DNA from: Chryseobacterium antibioticum
GTDB taxonomy: Bacteria > Bacteroidota > Bacteroidia > Flavobacteriales > Weeksellaceae
Length of the DNA: 64,000 nt
Assembly: GCF_012927325.1 (NCBI RefSeq)
Contig: NZ_JABBGI010000013.1
Location: forward strand, 62,001-126,000
Direction: 5' to 3'
Shown here: piece by piece, positions 60,444-64,000 of the stretch
Numbering within the stretch: the first letter of the stretch is position 1
Layout of the letters: each line of letters starts with the position of its first letter
The notes under the pieces: generated by a model
The model's input: the letters and a program-made list of their open reading frames with translations, nothing else
Told to the model about the DNA's origin: nothing
Databases searched by the model: none
Position numbers and translations under genes: made by a program

Positions 60444-61172
60444 ATGAAAAATATATTTAGTTTTTTAGCTATTGTAGCTTTTGGTTCCTTGATCAATGCT
60501 CAGGTAAACGTTAATAATAGTGTTCAGTCTAGCATTAATAATTCAAATGTAGGAATAGACTTAAGTAGCTCTTTTAGTACTGAAGCTGGTGCTGGTCCTA
60601 ATGTGGGTAAAGGAGTATTAATCCCGAGTGTAAATTTAGTTAATTTTGAATTTGATCTTACATTAGCAGATGGTGTTACATTCCCAACTTTTTTTGATGG
60701 TATGATGGTATATAATAATGCTACAGGTACTACATTAACAGCTGGTAACAGATCTTCAACAGCAACACCAGTAACACCGGGATATTATTATTTCTATAAT
60801 CCAAGTGGTGCATCAAATTCTAACGTAACTGGTGGAGTTTGGAGACCAATAGGTGGAGGTAATCCTAAATTTGACGTAACCACTGCTGAAACAGAAACAA
60901 ATACATTAGTAGCAAGTAAGCAAGTTTATGCTATCAAGGGTACTTTCACTGCAACTGGTTCTTCTACTGCAGTAAATATTCCTTCTCCTACAGGTATGAC
61001 AACTTTATATGGTATTACCATTTATAAAGCAGGTACAAACACTGTTTATGACAGAAGCTTATATTCTTATACGATTGCAACCAGCGCTGGAAATGCGATT
61101 ACAGGTTCACCTAGCATGTCAGTAGTGTATCCTTCTGGAACATATGACTATGTAATTGAATATTTGAAATAA
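60444..61172 (+). CDS. Secreted protein, partner of the preceding gene
   Basis: A 242-residue protein with an N-terminal signal (MKNIFSFLAIVAFGSLINAQ). SNVGIDLSSSF resembles the VGINT type, with GVLIPSVNLVNFEF and a Gly/Thr-rich body (PGYYYFYNPSGASNS, GGVWRPIGGG). The C-terminal domain is a beta-rich ATTSAG-like region ending TYDYVIEYLK. No enzyme motif. It ends 27 bases before a strong terminator. Its function is unknown. Confidence 0.72.
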   Translation: MKNIFSFLAIVAFGSLINAQVNVNNSVQSSINNSNVGIDLSSSFSTEAGAGPNVGKGVLIPSVNLVNFEFDLTLADGVTFPTFFDGMMVYNNATGTTLTAGNRSSTATPVTPGYYYFYNPSGASNSNVTGGVWRPIGGGNPKFDVTTAETETNTLVASKQVYAIKGTFTATGSSTAVNIPSPTGMTTLYGITIYKAGTNTVYDRSLYSYTIATSAGNAITGSPSMSVVYPSGTYDYVIEYLK

Positions 61173-61198
61173 GATAAAATATAACTTATTATATAAAG

Positions 61199-61225
61199 AA
61201 CCAATGAGCAATCATTGGTTTTTTT
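61199..61225 (+). terminator. Terminator of the secreted-protein pair
   Basis: AACCAATGA and TCATTGGTT form a perfect 9-base stem with a GCAA tetraloop, followed by TTTTTT. Confidence 0.9.
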
Positions 61226-61791
61226 GATTTAAAAGAGAACGATCAAAGACCAATAATATGAAGAAAGAGAAGATATTAGATCATTAAAAAGTTTATTTGG
61301 TATCCAATTTGATGATATAATGAAGAGGATTGCTTTGAAATACAGTTTATTTTCTCAGGTTGGAGGTAATGAATTTATGACATAATTTAAGTCTGATGTT
61401 AAATAGGGTGTTAAAATAGAGATGCCTTATTACGACCAACGGGCTTAAATGGCTTCTGTCAAACCTATTCTGTAGATTGAGCATCTTAAAAAATTTAATT
61501 TTTAAAATAACTTTATTTGATTTATTAGATTTTTATGATTTACGTAACATTTTGATTTATAGTGAGTTTTGAATTTTTGTTTTTGAGTTTTTCGACAACA
61601 AGTTAATTATGTTAACTTTTGACCTGTTTTTTTAACGTTTTTTAACAATGTGGTCTAAAATCCCTGTTAATAGGAACTTACAGGCTCTGTTAACATATAA
61701 TTTGGTTTTCATTAACGGATTTTAACATATGGAGTAGGGACTTTAGAACATTCCTTATACATTTGCTCCGTCAAAACCAATAAAATTCAAG
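61226..61791. other. Long intergenic region with repeated TTAAC words
   Basis: 566 bases with no gene seen. The last 180 bases hold six TTAAC words on the plus strand (61612, 61632, 61642, 61690, 61712, 61722), two of them within GTTAAC. They may be sites for a regulator of the RlpA-like gene. Confidence 0.4.
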
Positions 61792-62163
61792 ATGATGAAA
61801 AGATTCATTCTCGTAATCATAATGATGATTTCAACCTTAGGTGTTTATTCTTTTACAAATAATACCTTAGATGCGAAGAAAACAAGTTATGCATCGTACT
61901 ACCACGATAAGTTTAATGGTAGAAAAACAGCAAGCGGAGAGATCTTTAGTAATTCAAAGCTTACCGCTGCAAACAGAACGCTTCCGTTTGGAACTAATAT
62001 TAAAGTTACCAATCTGAACAATGGAAAACAGGTGATAGTGAAGATTAATGATAGAGGACCTTTCCATGCATCAAGAGCATTAGATATTTCTAAAGCTGCG
62101 TTCAATGAAATCGGGGATACCAATCGTGGGACCATTCCGGTAGAATATGAAATTGTCGACTAA
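61792..62163 (+). CDS. RlpA-like double-psi beta-barrel protein
   Basis: A 123-residue exported protein (signal about 1-20, with a second ATG at 61795). The DPBB domain is complete: ASYYHDKFNGRKTASGE, AANRTLPFGTNIKVTNL, KINDRGPFHASRALDISKAAF. In Pseudomonas RlpA is a lytic transglycosylase acting on peptidoglycan lacking stem peptides at the septum; here only the minimal domain is present, with no SPOR domain. Likely periplasmic. Confidence 0.85.
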   Translation: MMKRFILVIIMMISTLGVYSFTNNTLDAKKTSYASYYHDKFNGRKTASGEIFSNSKLTAANRTLPFGTNIKVTNLNNGKQVIVKINDRGPFHASRALDISKAAFNEIGDTNRGTIPVEYEIVD

Positions 62164-62183
62164 ATTTATGATTTAAATTTAAA

Positions 62184-62210
62184 AAAGCCAGCTGATTTTC
62201 AGCTGGCTTT
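62184..62210. terminator. Bidirectional terminator
   Basis: AAAGCCAGCTGA and TCAGCTGGCTTT pair perfectly around a 3-base loop. An A-run precedes and a T-run follows, so it works for the RlpA-like gene and the convergent xthA. Confidence 0.88.
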
Positions 62211-62226
62211 TTATTTTGTGGACCTT

Positions 62227-62991
62227 CTAGACATTTAATTCTAATAGAGCAGGGCAATGGTCTGAATGCACATCCTCCTTTAATATAACTGCTCGGGAAA
62301 GTTTGTCCTTTAGAGTATAGGTTGCAAAATTATAATCCAGCCTCCATCCTTTATTTTTAGCTCTGGAATTCTGTCGGTAGCTCCACCACGTATAATGATC
62401 CGGTTCATTGTTAAAAAAGCGGAAACTGTCAATCAGCTCACATTCCTCGATAAAGCTGGTCATCCATTCTCTTTCTATTGGCAGGAAGCCGGAAACGTTC
62501 TTTAAACGAACCGGATCATGAATATCGATAGCCTGATGGCAAATATTGAAATCTCCCGAAATAATAAGGTTAGGGATTGTTTTTCTTAACTCCTTTATAT
62601 AAGCCAGGAAATCGTGGCAGAATTGCATTTTAAATTCAAGCCTGTCAATATTACTGGCAGAAGGGACATACACTGAAATCACAGAGTAACCGTCAAAGTC
62701 TGCACGGATGATCCTGCCTTCATTATCGTAGCTTTCAATGCCACATCCGTATTCAATATGATTGGGTTTGATTTTTGACGCAATTCCGACTCCACTGTAG
62801 CCTTTTCTTACTGCGGAATGCCAATAACTATGATAGCCTATTTTTTCAAGACTTTCAATATCTATCTGGTCGTTTCCGGCTTTGCTTTCCTGGATACAGA
62901 CGATGTCCGGATCAGCAGTCTGCAGCCAGCCTAAAAAATCCTTCGTAAAGGCAGCTCTGATTCCGTTGACATTATAAGTGATTAACTTCAT
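62227..62991 (-). CDS. xthA: Exodeoxyribonuclease III
   Basis: A 254-residue AP endonuclease/exonuclease of the ExoIII family. MKLITYNVNGIRAA (Asn ligand), CIQESKAG (Glu metal ligand), GYSGVGI, SGDFNICHQAIDIHDP (Asp and Asn), and SDHCPALLEL (catalytic Asp-His) are all present. It cleaves at abasic sites in base-excision repair. It overlaps the YciI-like gene by 4 bases, so it is coupled to it. Confidence 0.93.
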   Translation of the reverse strand: MKLITYNVNGIRAAFTKDFLGWLQTADPDIVCIQESKAGNDQIDIESLEKIGYHSYWHSAVRKGYSGVGIASKIKPNHIEYGCGIESYDNEGRIIRADFDGYSVISVYVPSASNIDRLEFKMQFCHDFLAYIKELRKTIPNLIISGDFNICHQAIDIHDPVRLKNVSGFLPIEREWMTSFIEECELIDSFRFFNNEPDHYTWWSYRQNSRAKNKGWRLDYNFATYTLKDKLSRAVILKEDVHSDHCPALLELNV

Positions 62992-63281
62992 GAGTTTTTT
63001 ATAAAAAATTTAAAGTGTTCATTATATTTTGATGGAATAAATTCAATAATATCGTAATCCGCTATCTGGTTACTGTAAAAAGGATCTTCTTTAATGATCT
63101 GTTCGACTTCAACCTTAGAATCTACATCAGCTAGAATAATTCCTCCGGTTCTGGGTTCTTTTCTGCCTGAAGTGATGAAATTTCCGGAACGGTAATACTT
63201 GTCAAGAAAATCATTGTGTTCCGGGATAAAGCGTTCCACATTGTCCAGAGAAGTTTTGTAGGTAAGCGAAATAATATACAT
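62988..63281 (-). CDS. YciI-like protein
   Basis: The protein has 97 residues from the ATG at 63281; the longer frame to 63347 runs into the porX terminator. A ferredoxin-like fold of the YCII family is suggested by MYIISLTYKTSLDNVERFIPEHNDFLDKYYRSG, TSGRKEP-like GRKEPRTGGIILADVDS and KEDPFYSNQIADYDIIEF. The His and Asp used by some YCII members are partly visible (PEHNDFL). Function unknown. It is the first gene of a pair with xthA. Confidence 0.8.
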   Translation of the reverse strand: MYIISLTYKTSLDNVERFIPEHNDFLDKYYRSGNFITSGRKEPRTGGIILADVDSKVEVEQIIKEDPFYSNQIADYDIIEFIPSKYNEHFKFFIKNS

Positions 63282-63340
63282 CGTTTTTTTGCTAAGATAA
63301 GAACTCTTTGAGATTATTAAAAGAGGCTTAAAAAAAAGAA

Positions 63341-63368
63341 GCGGCAAAAATCATATGATTTTTGCCGC
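63341..63368 (-). terminator. porX terminator
   Basis: A perfect 28-base palindrome (GCGGCAAAAATCAT and its complement), followed on the minus strand by TTCTTTTTTTT, 37 bases past the porX stop. Confidence 0.88.
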
Positions 63369-63404
63369 CCCTGAACCCAAAATTTAAATAAACTATGAGA
63401 AAAA

Positions 63405-64000
63405 CTACTTGGGTTCTAAAATACTGAAAGGAATGATACATTCTTCCAATGAGATTCCACCATGTTGATAGGTTTCTTTATAGTAATTAACAAAGTGATT
63501 ATAATTCTTAGGATAAGCCAGGAAAATATTATTCTTTGCAAAAATATATTTCGAACTTAAATTTCCTTTTGGAAGGAACAGTTTTTCAGGATTCATTATA
63601 GCCCATACATCACTGCTGTCATAGGTTAAACTTTTCCCTGTTTTATAACGGATATTGGTTGACGTCTCACGGTCACCCACTACTTTGCTCGGTTTTTTTA
63701 CATACACGGTTCCATGGTCTGTCGTGATGACAAGTTTATAACCGCTTTCTGCCGCAGCTTTGATAATCTTAATTAATGATGAATTTTCAAACCAGTTAAA
63801 CGTAAGAGATCTGAATGTTTTATCATCACGGATCAGCTGATCTACAATATGATTATCCGTTTTAGCATGCGAAAGAATATCAATAAAGTTATAAACAATG
63901 ACCAGCAGGTCATTATTTTTATGCTGGTTAAAATCATCATAAATCTTTCTCTCAAAATCTGCATTCAGAACTTTAAGATACTTCATAGATTTAGATCCCA
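63405..64000 (-). CDS. porX: PorX-like response regulator, C-terminal PglZ domain (partial)
   Basis: The frame stays open past the ATG at 63986 to the window edge (GSKSMKYLKVL), so the ORF start is not the true start. The visible part, about 198 residues, is a PglZ/alkaline-phosphatase-type domain: VIVYNFIDILSHAKTDNHIV, FNWFENSSLIKIIKAA, TTDHGTVYVKKPSKVVGDRE (metal-binding Asp-His), and QHGGISLEECIIPF. PorX pairs a response-regulator domain with this domain and controls T9SS genes in Porphyromonas and Flavobacterium. The response-regulator part is beyond the edge. The T9SS substrates in this window (5416, 42241) fit. Confidence 0.82.
   Translation of the reverse strand, partial: GSKSMKYLKVLNADFERKIYDDFNQHKNNDLLVIVYNFIDILSHAKTDNHIVDQLIRDDKTFRSLTFNWFENSSLIKIIKAAAESGYKLVITTDHGTVYVKKPSKVVGDRETSTNIRYKTGKSLTYDSSDVWAIMNPEKLFLPKGNLSSKYIFAKNNIFLAYPKNYNHFVNYYKETYQHGGISLEECIIPFSILEPK

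Noticed and set aside
1..64000. CRISPR array, tRNA or rRNA genes
   Set aside because: No repeated spacer structure and no recognisable tRNA or rRNA sequence on either strand by reading; a covariance search was not possible.

Overview
The window looks like a chromosomal segment of a Bacteroidota bacterium of the Flavobacteriia, most likely Chryseobacterium or a close relative in the Weeksellaceae. The evidence is low GC, Bacteroidota-type promoters (TAnnTTTG boxes, one with a well spaced TTG element), little visible Shine-Dalgarno, type IX secretion (T9SS) substrates with C-terminal sorting domains, a PorX-like gene at the right edge, and a chromosomal subclass B1 metallo-beta-lactamase. No rRNA, tRNA, CRISPR array, integrase or transposase was seen.

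Layout. (1) 1-5320: end of valS, a DUF4241 protein, a PfkB/ribokinase-family kinase, an alpha/beta hydrolase overlapping an HD phosphohydrolase, small proteins and a DUF72 protein. (2) 5416-9932, minus strand: three secreted proteins (a repeat-rich T9SS substrate, an L-type-lectin-like protein and a VGINT-motif protein), then 650 bases of AT-rich non-coding DNA. (3) 10636-13747, minus strand: class I ribonucleotide reductase (nrdA, a 95-aa gene, nrdB), with three DnaA-box-like sites upstream of nrdB. (4) 14174-21852: a MacAB-like ABC efflux system interrupted by an S23 four-helix-bundle gene, then an ArnT-like glycosyltransferase and the metallo-beta-lactamase. (5) 22116-24906: a thioredoxin-reductase-like flavoprotein, glyA and recX.

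(6) 24915-58017 is the main feature: about 33 kb of plus-strand surface polysaccharide genes of Wzx/Wzy type. It encodes a PglE-like aminotransferase, a WbpM/PglF-like dehydratase, Wza- and Wzc-like export/control proteins, a UDP-HexNAc 6-dehydrogenase, an L-2-hydroxyglutarate oxidase homologue, WbpE/WbpD/WbpB-like enzymes for UDP-GlcNAc3NAcA, Wzx, two Wzy-like proteins, a beta-helix protein, a T9SS delta-60 protein, glycosyltransferases, a WbpG-HisH-HisF amidotransferase set, an asparagine-synthetase-like amidotransferase, CapE/CapF/CapG for UDP-L-FucNAc, a WbpV-like reductase with a WbpL/WecA-like initiating transferase, and an orphan RmlC. The predicted sugars (QuiNAc or D-FucNAc, L-FucNAc, and a diacetamido-uronic acid possibly carrying an amidine and/or amide) resemble Pseudomonas aeruginosa B-band O antigens. 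No clear WbpI 2-epimerase was found. The oxidase probably recycles the 2-hydroxyglutarate that WbpB-type enzymes make when they reoxidise NADH with 2-oxoglutarate.

(7) 58113-64000: rimO, two small secreted proteins, an RlpA-like protein, then on the minus strand xthA, a YciI-like protein and the C-terminal part of PorX.

The most unusual observations are the hydroxyglutarate oxidase inside the diacetamido-uronate pathway, the HisF paralogue that has Leu at the catalytic Asp11 position, a nested hairpin 20 bases upstream of the T9SS gene inside the cluster, the DnaA-like boxes before nrdB, and an RNR with no ATP-cone in either subunit.
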